Of a DNA stretch of 64,000 nt, positions 35,692 to 43,369 are shown in pieces. A program made the translations under genes and the position numbers. Source of the stretch: Candidatus Latescibacterota bacterium (GTDB lineage: Bacteria; JAAXHH01). The DNA is taken from contig JAJEEG010000006.1 of the NCBI GenBank assembly GCA_022821085.1, positions 310,001-374,000 of the forward strand, written 5' to 3'. Under the pieces are notes generated by a model, which was not told the origin of the DNA, ran no database searches, and was given only the letters and a program-made list of their open reading frames with translations. Position 1 is the stretch's first letter. Every line of letters begins with the position of its first letter.

Positions 35692-36780
35692 TCAGACGTA
35701 GCCCAGCGACCGGTTGAACCTTGGCATGACTTCTCTCGCGAAGAGCTCGAGGCTGTTGATCCAGGCCTCCCGGTCGTCCCAGTCGTGTGCGGTCATGATG
35801 AACGTGCCGAATTCGCCCGTCTCCTCCATCATGCGGTGCAGCTGCCGCACGCACTCGTCCGGATCGCCCGCGATGACCTGCTCGTCCATCATGTAGTCCA
35901 GCGTGCATTCCGAATCGGGCATGTCCAGGTCCCGCTTCCAGAAAGCCCGCCCCGGTCCCAGGTCCGTGAGCTTCATGATGTATTCCAGGCATTTGCCCAG
36001 CGAGTTGTTCCGGGCAAGTTCGCGGGCTTCCTTCGTCGACTCCGCCACGAAGATGTTGCGGGAGATCTTCCACTTGCGCCGGTCCGGCTCCTGTCCGGCG
36101 GATTGCGCGCCGCCGGCGTAGGTCTCCCAGTGGTTCGCGAGCACGTTCGCCGCGACCATGTGGTGGCTGAAGGGCGAATAACCCTTCTGGCCCGCGATGC
36201 GGGTCCCGGCCGAATCCCGCATGATTACGGGAACGGACAGCGGAGGATGGGGCTTCTGCAGGGGTTTCAGGTAAACGCCCATGCCCAGGTCTTCACGGAC
36301 TTCCCGGCCCACGTGCATCTGCCAGAAACGACCGTTTATATCGTAGGGCGGATCGGTCGTCCACAGCGTCATGATCATCTGGATCGCCTCGCCCACCATG
36401 GCGCCGGAGTCCTCGGGACGGATCCCGTACATCTCCATGTCGGTCGGGATCGCGCCGGGACCGAAGCAGATATTCAGCCGGCCGTGGGAGAGATGGTCGA
36501 GGAAGGCCAGGCGGCCGGCCACGTGGGCGGGATGGTGGTAGGGCAGGCAAACGGGCGCGGCGCCAAGCCGCATGCTGCTGGTGAGCCCCAGGGCCTTGCC
36601 GATGAAGATCTCGGGCATGACGATGTTCTCGTAGCTCGACGAGTGGTGCTCGCCGATCCAGAACTCGCTGAAGCCGAGTTCCTCCGAACGCACCAGCAGT
36701 TCCATGTCTTCATCGTAGCACTGTCCCGGTGACTTGGCCGGGTCGTGCACCGGCATGAGGAACATGCCATAGTCGATCAT
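35692..36780 (-). CDS. LLM-class flavin-dependent oxidoreductase, copy 3
   Basis: A 362-residue paralogue, the first transcribed of the three. It shares GMFLMPVHDPAKSPGQCYDED, EFWIGEHHSSSYENIVMPEI and GRLNICFGPGAIPTDMEMYG. It differs where copies 1 and 2 have HPPICAPGMSMNS-like sequence and here has HPPLSVPVIMRDS, which suggests a changed substrate pocket. The ATG at 36780 follows GGGAGC. The frame is open further upstream, but that sequence has no homology to the paralogues. It lies 64 bp after the deoxyribosyltransferase-like gene. Confidence 0.85.
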   Translation of the reverse strand: MIDYGMFLMPVHDPAKSPGQCYDEDMELLVRSEELGFSEFWIGEHHSSSYENIVMPEIFIGKALGLTSSMRLGAAPVCLPYHHPAHVAGRLAFLDHLSHGRLNICFGPGAIPTDMEMYGIRPEDSGAMVGEAIQMIMTLWTTDPPYDINGRFWQMHVGREVREDLGMGVYLKPLQKPHPPLSVPVIMRDSAGTRIAGQKGYSPFSHHMVAANVLANHWETYAGGAQSAGQEPDRRKWKISRNIFVAESTKEARELARNNSLGKCLEYIMKLTDLGPGRAFWKRDLDMPDSECTLDYMMDEQVIAGDPDECVRQLHRMMEETGEFGTFIMTAHDWDDREAWINSLELFAREVMPRFNRSLGYV

Positions 36781-36844
36781 TTCGCGCTCCCTTTGCTCAT
36801 TGGATTCCAGTCCGGTCCGGCTCGGCTGCGGCTTGTGACCCGGA

Positions 36845-37561
36845 TTACAACAGCCCCTTGCGGCGCTTGTTCTCGATGGTTTTCTCCACGAAACCGGGTC
36901 CGCACAGGGCGTCGAACCCGCTGCCGGGAAATTGCGATGCCCATGTATAGACGGCGTTGATCCGTGCATCGTCGCCGCCGAACGTGGAGGGTTCGGCCCG
37001 TACCGCGTCCAGCGCTTCGATGACGGCGTCCGCCATCCGGTTGTAGAGCCGTTCGGACCAGTTGGCCGCTGGTGTGCCGCCCCCCGGCCCGTCCGGGCTG
37101 CCCGGGGAGTCGTCCCCCGTACCGCCTGGGCCGCCGGCCCGGCGCGCCTCCTGGTACCAGGCCATGGCGTTGAACTGGACTTTCCGCGACCGGGGATAGA
37201 AGGAACACATCAGGTTCCAGTCGTCGCCTTCCCGTTCCTGGTCGCCCGACGCCCGGAAATCGGACCGGAGGAGGACGGAAGGGATGTCGAGCATCTTGGC
37301 CATCATGAACTCCACCACCGTGCCCGAGTCCAGGTCCGTCCCGTCGAAATTGAAAAGTCCCAGGTCGCAGGCCATGACCTGCATGAGATCCTGGTTCCGG
37401 ATATCGACCATCCGCTCCGTGGCCTGTTCGAGGTCCTGGGGCGCCACGCAGGCGTAACGCCCGCCGGACCGGCGATCGACGGCCCCGGCCAGGAGTTCGT
37501 TTCCGGCGAGGTGCTTGTGGTCGAAGAGATCGCCGGCGAAGTACACGGTGTAGGTCGTCAT
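36845..37561 (-). CDS. Nucleoside 2-deoxyribosyltransferase-like protein
   Basis: A 238-residue protein. The N-terminal part (about 1-110) is like the nucleoside 2-deoxyribosyltransferase/MTH538 fold: MTTYTVYFAGDLFDHKHLAG, ACDLGLFNFDGTDLDSGTVVE (candidate Asp and Glu) and FMMAKMLDIPSVLLRSDF. A Gly/Pro-rich stretch (about 143-165) separates a C-terminal segment of unknown fold. Family enzymes exchange or hydrolyse N-glycosidic bonds. The ATG at 37561 overlaps the aldolase stop (ATGA), so the two are translationally coupled. A role in releasing a base or sugar in the same pathway is inference. Confidence 0.7.
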   Translation of the reverse strand: MTTYTVYFAGDLFDHKHLAGNELLAGAVDRRSGGRYACVAPQDLEQATERMVDIRNQDLMQVMACDLGLFNFDGTDLDSGTVVEFMMAKMLDIPSVLLRSDFRASGDQEREGDDWNLMCSFYPRSRKVQFNAMAWYQEARRAGGPGGTGDDSPGSPDGPGGGTPAANWSERLYNRMADAVIEALDAVRAEPSTFGGDDARINAVYTWASQFPGSGFDALCGPGFVEKTIENKRRKGLL

Positions 37562-38448
37562 GCGCTGCCGTCGCCCGGAGGGTCTTCCGAATCGCGTCCC
37601 GTGTGTTTTTTGCCGATTTCGGCGGCCTCCGGGCTGCAGCCTGAGACCATCACGCCCTCGTCGATCCTGTCGGTCACGTTGTCGGGGGTCACTCCGTCCA
37701 GGAAGGCGACGCCGTTGGCCTTGCAGGCCTTCAGCACCGCGGTCCGGGCGGCGATCATCTCCGGCGGGTAGGGCGGGTCGTGGCGGTCCGGGTATCCGAA
37801 GGACATTCCCATGTCGCCCGGACCCCACTCGGCGAAGGCGATGCCGGGCACCGCGAGGCTCTCGTCCACGTTGGCGAGGGCGCGCTGGTTCTCGATCTTG
37901 AGGCCGAGCATCAGCTCCCCTTCCGGGTTCAGGGGCCAGACGTCGGCCTTATTCACGTAATCCGGCACGGCGAGTCCCCAGTTGCGCGCGGCGAAGCCCT
38001 GGCCCCCGGACCCGCGCTGGCCCACGCCGAGTCCTTTCCCCACACTCTGGGTATGGAAGGGATACCGGGCCGCCTCCACGAAGGCGCGCACGGCGCCCGG
38101 CGTCTCCGCGTGACACAGCAGAAGTCCGTGGACGCCCAGCGCAAGCAGCTGCTTGACCATCCAGGCGTTCGCCCGCATGACCGCCTCGCTGGTCCCGTTC
38201 GTGGGCAGCGTGACGATGATGCAGGGCGTCAGGTGATCGCCGGATGTGGGACCCGCGTCCACCAGTCCGGTCATGAAGGCTTTGAGACCCGGCAGGTCGA
38301 AGAGGCCGTGCTCCATTTCGACGACCAGGTAGTCCTGCCACGCGCCGGTGGCTTCGACGCCCTTTTCGTAACTCAGTTCGCCGGCGCCGCCGTAGTAAAT
38401 GGGCTGGCCCCGCTTGAGCAGTTCGACGGCACGGTTTACGGTGGGCAA
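37558..38448 (-). CDS. HpcH/HpaI-family aldolase, copy A
   Basis: A 296-residue aldolase/citrate-lyase-family protein. Family-like segments are YLVVEMEHGLFDLPGLKAFM, ITVTLP-like strand IIVTLPTNGTSEAVMRANAW, LMLGLKIENQRALANVDESL (metal-ligand Glu in KIEN) and IAFAEWGPGDMGMSFGYPD (Asp in GPGDM). It is diverged from the second aldolase in this operon. HpcH/HpaI enzymes cleave or form 2-keto-4-hydroxy acids with a divalent metal. It is coupled to the deoxyribosyltransferase-like gene by an ATGA overlap. Confidence 0.8.
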   Translation of the reverse strand: MPTVNRAVELLKRGQPIYYGGAGELSYEKGVEATGAWQDYLVVEMEHGLFDLPGLKAFMTGLVDAGPTSGDHLTPCIIVTLPTNGTSEAVMRANAWMVKQLLALGVHGLLLCHAETPGAVRAFVEAARYPFHTQSVGKGLGVGQRGSGGQGFAARNWGLAVPDYVNKADVWPLNPEGELMLGLKIENQRALANVDESLAVPGIAFAEWGPGDMGMSFGYPDRHDPPYPPEMIAARTAVLKACKANGVAFLDGVTPDNVTDRIDEGVMVSGCSPEAAEIGKKHTGRDSEDPPGDGSA

Positions 38449-38527
38449 TTTTCGGTCCTTTCAGCTTGTTGGCTGTTCGTCCGTCCTGAAGACCGGCCGC
38501 GCTCCTTGATACAACGAACGGTGGGCG

Positions 38528-39550
38528 TCAAGATAGGTCGAAGGGCAGCCGGTCCGCCAGGCCCGTATCATCGGCCAGACCCGCCAGGTTCTCCGCGGCC
38601 ATGCGCGTGAGCGGCACCCCCTCGCGCCGGGAAACCGCTTCGCTGTCGTTCTCCATCTCGCCGGGGACGTAGGTGCGTTCCACCCCGGCCGCTTTGGGCG
38701 CTTCCCGCATGCGGCGGATGAGTTCGTCGATACGATCGTAGTATTCGTCCAGCGGCATCATGGCGCCCACGTCGATGGCCATGAAAGTGTGCCCCTCGTC
38801 GCAGGGGTCGTCCGAGACCTTGGACCAGGACAGGATATCCGTCGTGACCCCCGCGCCGGCCAGCACCCCGGACAGAGATTCCACCAGCAACGCCAGGCCG
38901 TAGCCCTTGTGCGCACTGAAAGGCGTCAGGGCGCCGGTGACGGTGAATACGCCGGGATCCGTCGTGGGAAGCCCTTCCGCATCGGTGAGCCATCCCTCCG
39001 GCAACGGTTCGCCGCGGGCCTGGTACGAGGCCACCTTGCCCCCCGCCACGGTGCTCATGGCGATATCCAGCACGATGGCCGGCTGGGACCGGGCCGGGAC
39101 GGCGTAGGAGAACGGGTTGTTGCCGATCGCCGCGCCCCGTCCGCCGGGAATGTTCATGACCACGTCGGTATTGCTCATGGCGACGCCGATCAGGGGCCGG
39201 TCCGCGTTCTCGACGGCCATGACCGTATAGGCCGAAGCCGCGCCGAAGTGGTTGCTGCGGCGGACCGTGGCCATGCCGATCCCGCACGTCGCGGCCTTGT
39301 CCATGGCCACCTTCATGCCGTAATGCGAAGCCACCATGCCCACGGCCTGGCGGGCGTCGATCCGCGCCCAGGCCGGACCCTCGGCCGTGATCCCGGGCAC
39401 GGCGCTCACGTCGATGCCGCCGTCCCGCATCAGCTGCACGTAGCGCCTCAGCGCGACCGTTCCGTGCGTGAAGATTCCGCGCATGTCGGTGCGGATCAGG
39501 ACATCCGCCGTAAGCCCGGCGTCCGCCCTGGACAGTCCCACCGCGAGCAT
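38528..39550 (-). CDS. Malate/L-lactate (Ldh2)-family dehydrogenase, 5' end uncertain
   Basis: A 340-residue member of the NAD(P)-dependent Ldh2/YlbC family, with catalytic-type His in IRTDMRGIFTHGTVALRRY and the binding segments RRSNHFGAASAYTVMA, GNNPFSYAVPA and FSAHKGYGLALLVESLSG. Family members reduce or oxidise 2-keto/2-hydroxy acids. The first ATG at 39550 truncates the usual N-terminus. In-frame sequence LRTPPEPLADFCTEA just upstream looks like the missing family start, but no ATG, GTG or TTG precedes it. A CTG at 39643 with AGAAAGG before it is a candidate. The frame is the same as that of the upstream aldolase, separated only by its TGA. Confidence 0.8.
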   Translation of the reverse strand: MLAVGLSRADAGLTADVLIRTDMRGIFTHGTVALRRYVQLMRDGGIDVSAVPGITAEGPAWARIDARQAVGMVASHYGMKVAMDKAATCGIGMATVRRSNHFGAASAYTVMAVENADRPLIGVAMSNTDVVMNIPGGRGAAIGNNPFSYAVPARSQPAIVLDIAMSTVAGGKVASYQARGEPLPEGWLTDAEGLPTTDPGVFTVTGALTPFSAHKGYGLALLVESLSGVLAGAGVTTDILSWSKVSDDPCDEGHTFMAIDVGAMMPLDEYYDRIDELIRRMREAPKAAGVERTYVPGEMENDSEAVSRREGVPLTRMAAENLAGLADDTGLADRLPFDLS

Positions 39551-39667
39551 CGCCTCGGTACAGAAGTCCGCGAGCGGTTCGGGTGGCGTACGCAGGACAT
39601 AGAGTTGATCTTCCGATGAAGTCGGGCGGGAGTCGGTAACCAGTCTGGTGCCTTTCTGAAGGCGTGC

Positions 39668-40450
39668 TCAACCGTCGCCGCGAATACCGGCGGCCGTCCG
39701 TTCGAAACCGCTGATCAGGTAGCTGTAGTCGCAGTCGACCTGTATCCAGTCGACGCCCCGGCTGCTCCAGCGCCGGCCGAAGGCGTACTGCGATCCCATG
39801 CCCATGCCGATGGAGAGGCCCGCTTCGTGCCCCACGTCGATGATGCGTTCCATGGCGGTCACGACCTCGTCTTCTTCGAGCCGCCCCAGGGTGCCGATGG
39901 AGCCGCTCAGGTCCACGGGCCCGATGACCAGGCTGTCCAGGCCGGGAGTGGCCGCGATTTCCTCCAGTTCCCGGTACGCTTCGGCGTGCTCGATCTGGAC
40001 CGAGACGAAGAGGTCCCGGTTCATGTCGTCCACGTAGGCGTCGAAATCAGAAAACGCCCGTCCGTAGTTCGACGGGCGATGGGGTCCGAAACCCCGGTCG
40101 CCCATGGGCGGGTAACGGCAGGCGTCGACCACGCGCCGCACTTCGGCGGCTGATCGGACCTGCGGTACGACGATGCCGGGCGCGCCGGCGTCGAGGATGG
40201 GTTTGACGTGCCCGATGGCGCTTGACGGTACGCGGACCAGCGCGGCGGTGCCCCCTGCGCGCGCAGCCATCAGGTGCCTCGTAACCGATTCCAGGTTCAT
40301 CGCCGTGTGCTCGGTGTCGATCCAGATGAAATCGGCTGAATCACACAGGGCCTCGGTCACGGCCGGATCGGTGAAGGTCACGGCGGGGCCCAGGCAAAGC
40401 TCACCGGCGGCGAGCCGGTCTCTGAACGCGCAGATTTCCTTGGAAAACAA
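39668..40450 (-). CDS. HpcH/HpaI-family aldolase, copy B
   Basis: A 260-residue class II-type aldolase close to 2-keto-3-deoxy-glucarate and 4-hydroxy-2-oxoheptanedioate aldolases. Motifs are FIWIDTEHTAMNLESV (catalytic His), ALVRVPSSAIGHVKPILDAG, VSVQIEHAEAYRELEEIA (metal Glu) and LVIGPVDLSGSIGTLGRL (metal Asp). It would cleave a 2-keto-3-deoxy acid to pyruvate plus an aldehyde, which fits the dehydratase-rich genome region. The TGA at 39668-39670 is followed in the same frame by the Ldh-family gene. Confidence 0.87.
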   Translation of the reverse strand: MFSKEICAFRDRLAAGELCLGPAVTFTDPAVTEALCDSADFIWIDTEHTAMNLESVTRHLMAARAGGTAALVRVPSSAIGHVKPILDAGAPGIVVPQVRSAAEVRRVVDACRYPPMGDRGFGPHRPSNYGRAFSDFDAYVDDMNRDLFVSVQIEHAEAYRELEEIAATPGLDSLVIGPVDLSGSIGTLGRLEEDEVVTAMERIIDVGHEAGLSIGMGMGSQYAFGRRWSSRGVDWIQVDCDYSYLISGFERTAAGIRGDG

Positions 40451-40547
40451 TCGTACTCCCTGGAATGGGGCGTACGGCCGGCCGTCGCACCGCTGCCAGG
40501 TCCCTGGACTGCGCAGCTGCGCGACGCTGCCGCGCTGCCTGGACGGC

Positions 40548-40577
40548 CTGGACAGCCTAGACGGCGCCTTCCCGCCA
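40548..40577. repeat. 9-bp tandem repeat including a stop codon
   Basis: On the minus strand the end of the PhoX-like gene reads GCCGTCTAG, followed by GCTGTCCAG and GCCGTCCAG. The stop-bearing unit is therefore present three times with point changes. Confidence 0.7.
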
Positions 40578-41972
40578 CGGTCCCCAGATGGCGTAGGTCA
40601 GCCCGGGCCGCTGCATGTTGACGAAGAGCGTCTCGCCGTCCGGGCTGAAGGTCGCCCCGGCGAATTCGCCCCGGTAGGCGATGCCGGCCACGTCGCGAGC
40701 CACGTCGAACACGCGGCCGTCGCTGGTCAGGCCCCGGATGTGCTGTATGCCGTTCCGGTTGTCCTCGCACACGATCAGGCCGCCGCGGGGACTCACGCAG
40801 ACGTTGTCGGGCGCGGCCATGAGCGAGGCGTCCGGCGATTCGAACAGGAGCGTCAGCACGCCATCGTCGTCGCTCTCGGGGCGGTATTCCCACACCTGTC
40901 CCAGGCGTTCGTCGCCCCCGGTAGTCGCCGTGAAGAAGATGCGTCCGTTGCCGTACCAGCACCCTTCCAGGCGGTCGAAGGCGGCGCCGCCCTTGTCGGC
41001 CCCCTCTTGATATACCAGGTGATTGTCCAGACCGGCACCCGCGGGATCGGGATCTTCGATCTCCACCCAGGTCACGGGCAGGGAGGTGCCCATGGTCTGG
41101 CCATTGCGCGTGTCATATCCGGACCGATCCTTGACGGCAAGCATGCGCAGGCGTCCTCCCTGGGCAAGCTCGCCGGGATAATCGGGAATGTACTGATAGA
41201 AACCGCTCGGATTGTTGTCTTCGGTCTCGTACACGATACCGGAGGCCGGATCGACGGCGATGGCCTCGTGGACGAACCGTCCCATCTGGGTCAACGGTTC
41301 GGCCGCCACGCTCTCCTCGGCGTCTGCCGGCACTTCGAAGCAGTATCCGTGCTCTTTGTCATACCCGCCGAGGTACTGAAGCCAGCGCGCACTGAAGAAC
41401 CGGTCCGTGCCCATGGTGGTCTCTTCACAGGTGATCCAGGAACCCCACGGCGTCGGACCGCCGGCGCAGTTGTGGAGCGTCCCGCCCACGCTGACGAAAT
41501 CGCGGACCAGTTCGCGGGTTGCGGGATCGACGATGAGGGTGGTCACCCCGCCGGGCGCGGTGGGGTCGTAGGCCGCCGATCGGTTGCCGATGGCCTCCAC
41601 CGGCTTGCCCGTGTTGATCTCGTGGTTGCGCAGGAGCCGGACCATCCCGTCGTCCATCGGAAAGGCCGCCATGCCGTCGTGGGCGGGCGGCGTGGGGTGG
41701 CCGTCCGACATGAGCCCGCCCTTCTTCCCGAAGACCGTATACGCGAAATTCGGCGGCAGTTCGAGCAGGGTTTCCCCCGTGTTCTGGGAGGGCACGGGAT
41801 GCAGCGGACCGTATCCGCCCTCTCCCCGGGGCGCGACAAGGTGGGCGTACCCGCCGTCCATGGCCCTCGCGCGCCGGGCGATCAGGCCCTGCAGCGCCGT
41901 GCCGCCGATGGTCAGCGCGCCAACGGATATAGCGGTGTTTCGAATGAAGGAACGTCGGTTCAGCCGGGACAC
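40557..41972 (-). CDS. TAT-exported PhoX-like (DUF839) phosphatase
   Basis: A 471-residue protein. A twin-arginine signal (NRRSFIRNTAISVGALTIG, Arg6-7) precedes a PhoX-type beta-propeller. Motifs include LLRNHEINTGKP, GSWITCEETTMGTDR (metal-site Cys-Glu-Glu), GRFVHEAIAVDPASGIVYE and PDNVCVSPRGGLIVCEDN. PhoX enzymes are calcium/iron alkaline phosphatases exported folded by TAT. Many DUF839 relatives lack proof of activity. A promoter at 42095-42123 and a leader of about 116 nt precede it. It is the first gene of the minus-strand run to the SpoIIE-type phosphatase. Confidence 0.85.
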   Translation of the reverse strand: MSRLNRRSFIRNTAISVGALTIGGTALQGLIARRARAMDGGYAHLVAPRGEGGYGPLHPVPSQNTGETLLELPPNFAYTVFGKKGGLMSDGHPTPPAHDGMAAFPMDDGMVRLLRNHEINTGKPVEAIGNRSAAYDPTAPGGVTTLIVDPATRELVRDFVSVGGTLHNCAGGPTPWGSWITCEETTMGTDRFFSARWLQYLGGYDKEHGYCFEVPADAEESVAAEPLTQMGRFVHEAIAVDPASGIVYETEDNNPSGFYQYIPDYPGELAQGGRLRMLAVKDRSGYDTRNGQTMGTSLPVTWVEIEDPDPAGAGLDNHLVYQEGADKGGAAFDRLEGCWYGNGRIFFTATTGGDERLGQVWEYRPESDDDGVLTLLFESPDASLMAAPDNVCVSPRGGLIVCEDNRNGIQHIRGLTSDGRVFDVARDVAGIAYRGEFAGATFSPDGETLFVNMQRPGLTYAIWGPWREGAV

Positions 41973-41989
41973 GTTCGCAATTCTCCTTT

Positions 41990-42052
41990 ATCGATTATCC
42001 CGCGACAGCGGTGAACATCCTGCGACTGCAGCGATTATCCTGCGACGGCAGC
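41990..42052. repeat. Imperfect tandem repeat in the PhoX-like leader
   Basis: Three diverged units centred on atcccgcgacagcg, atcctgcgactgcagcg and atcctgcgacggcagcg lie between the promoter and the start codon, so they would be in the transcript leader. Confidence 0.65.
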
Positions 42053-42094
42053 GAAGCGCGAGGTCGGGTCGGATCACGATTGGAATCGTTAGGC

Positions 42095-42123
42095 AATGTA
42101 GGCATTCCGACCCACGAAATCAA
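42095..42123 (-). promoter_or_regulatory. Predicted promoter for the PhoX-like operon
   Basis: Minus strand: TTGATT (42118-42123), 17-bp spacer, TACATT (42095-42100). The implied leader to the ATG at 41972 is about 116 nt. Confidence 0.65.
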
Positions 42124-42153
42124 GGTGCGTTGTGTGGTATTTCGCATCCTGCT

Positions 42154-43020
42154 TCAACCGAATTTGATAAACACGAGTCCGGCGACGATCATCAGCACCG
42201 AACCCACCTTCAGCGGGGTGATGCGCTCCTTGAGAAAGACGAATCCCAGCACCGCGCCGAGCACCACGGCGAACTCCCGCAACGCGACGATATAGCCGAC
42301 CTGCCCCACGGTCATGGCGAAGAGGATCATCAGGTAGGCGGCCGTGGATCCGATGCCGATCAGGGTCGCGGCGCGCCAGGTCTCCGCCAGTTTGCGCCAG
42401 AGGCGACCGCGGTCGCGGACGGCGACCAGGGGGGTGACCAGCGCGGCGCTCAGCATGAACATGCCGAAGATATAGACGACGGGATGTACGACACTCACCC
42501 CCACCTTGTCCACGAGGGAGTAGCTGACGATCGTCGCGCCCACGCCCAGCGCCGAAACGAAACCGCTCCTCGTGTCCCTCGCGCGCCCGACGATCGAGAT
42601 TCCCATGGATAGTATGCCGATACAGATCAGGGCTATACCGGACACGCCGAAGGGCGTCAGCGATTCACCGAGCAGCAGCCATCCCAGGAAACCCGTAAGA
42701 CCGATCCCCGATCCGCGGGCGATGGGGTATACCAGGGAGATCTCGCCGTGTTGGTAGGCCCTGGCCAGCAGCAGGAAATAAAAGGAATGGATTATCCCCG
42801 TGGCCACCACGTACAACCAACCGTCCGCCATCATCGCCAGGAATCCCGTCGTGCCCTGGGAAACGGCCACGCCCGCCACGAAGGGCAGCAGCACGATGCC
42901 GCTGATCCACAGGGACCACCAGAACACGGTGAGGTCCCCGGCGTTTTGACGGGCTACGAAATTCCACGTGGCGTGCAGTACGGCGGAGAGCAGGACGAAT
43001 ACGAAGAGTTCGGTGGACAT
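42154..43020 (-). CDS. EamA/DMT-family transporter
   Basis: A 288-residue inner-membrane protein with about ten hydrophobic segments arranged as two EamA repeats. Segments typical of the family are LHATWNFVARQNAGD, HGEISLVYPIARGSGIGLTG and, in the second half, GQVGYIVALREFAVVLGAVLG and LKERITPLKVGSVLMI. These transporters export amino acids or other small metabolites. The substrate is not predictable. A promoter lies at 43144-43172. The gene stands alone on the minus strand, 181 bp from the start of the PhoX-like gene. Confidence 0.85.
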   Translation of the reverse strand: MSTELFVFVLLSAVLHATWNFVARQNAGDLTVFWWSLWISGIVLLPFVAGVAVSQGTTGFLAMMADGWLYVVATGIIHSFYFLLLARAYQHGEISLVYPIARGSGIGLTGFLGWLLLGESLTPFGVSGIALICIGILSMGISIVGRARDTRSGFVSALGVGATIVSYSLVDKVGVSVVHPVVYIFGMFMLSAALVTPLVAVRDRGRLWRKLAETWRAATLIGIGSTAAYLMILFAMTVGQVGYIVALREFAVVLGAVLGFVFLKERITPLKVGSVLMIVAGLVFIKFG

Positions 43021-43369
43021 GGGCGGGATCTGAAGTGGGCTGGACCAGGGTGGAGTAATGAGCTGGTGGCCGGTCGGCCGGTCGGATTCGGCCGTTCGGA
43101 CTCGGCATGCGAAACGGCGCGAGGACGGGAACGGGCCGATTCCTATATGGTTGTAATGCGCGGGTGTGTCAACGGTATATTCCCCGTGGGGACCGGGTGA
43201 TAGCTAAATTCATTTGGGTCGACTTCCTGCGTTATGTACCTTGGGATGCGCGGCCTTTACTTCCAACACGCGGGCCATCATCTCGAAATTAGAAAACTGA
43301 CATCGACAACGCCCGGGCTCCAGGTTAATCTCGGAGGACCGCACCGGGTTACGTCGCAGGGGATACCCC
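43021..43369. other. 349-bp intergenic region
   Basis: No coding sequence is supported. The part near 43144-43172 holds the EamA promoter. The remainder (about 43175-43369) is lower in GC and should contain the plus-strand promoter of the permease gene, but no convincing -35/-10 pair was found there. Confidence 0.55.
43144..43172 (-). promoter_or_regulatory. Predicted promoter for EamA transporter gene
   Basis: Minus strand: TTGACA (43167-43172), 17-bp spacer, CATATA (43144-43149). The -35 is perfect and the -10 weak. The leader to the ATG at 43020 is about 117 nt. Confidence 0.55.

Noticed and set aside
39668-39670. In-frame TGA between aldolase and Ldh-type gene as a selenocysteine codon
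   Set aside because: It falls at the natural end of the aldolase and not at a redox-active position. No SECIS-like hairpin or selenium genes were seen.
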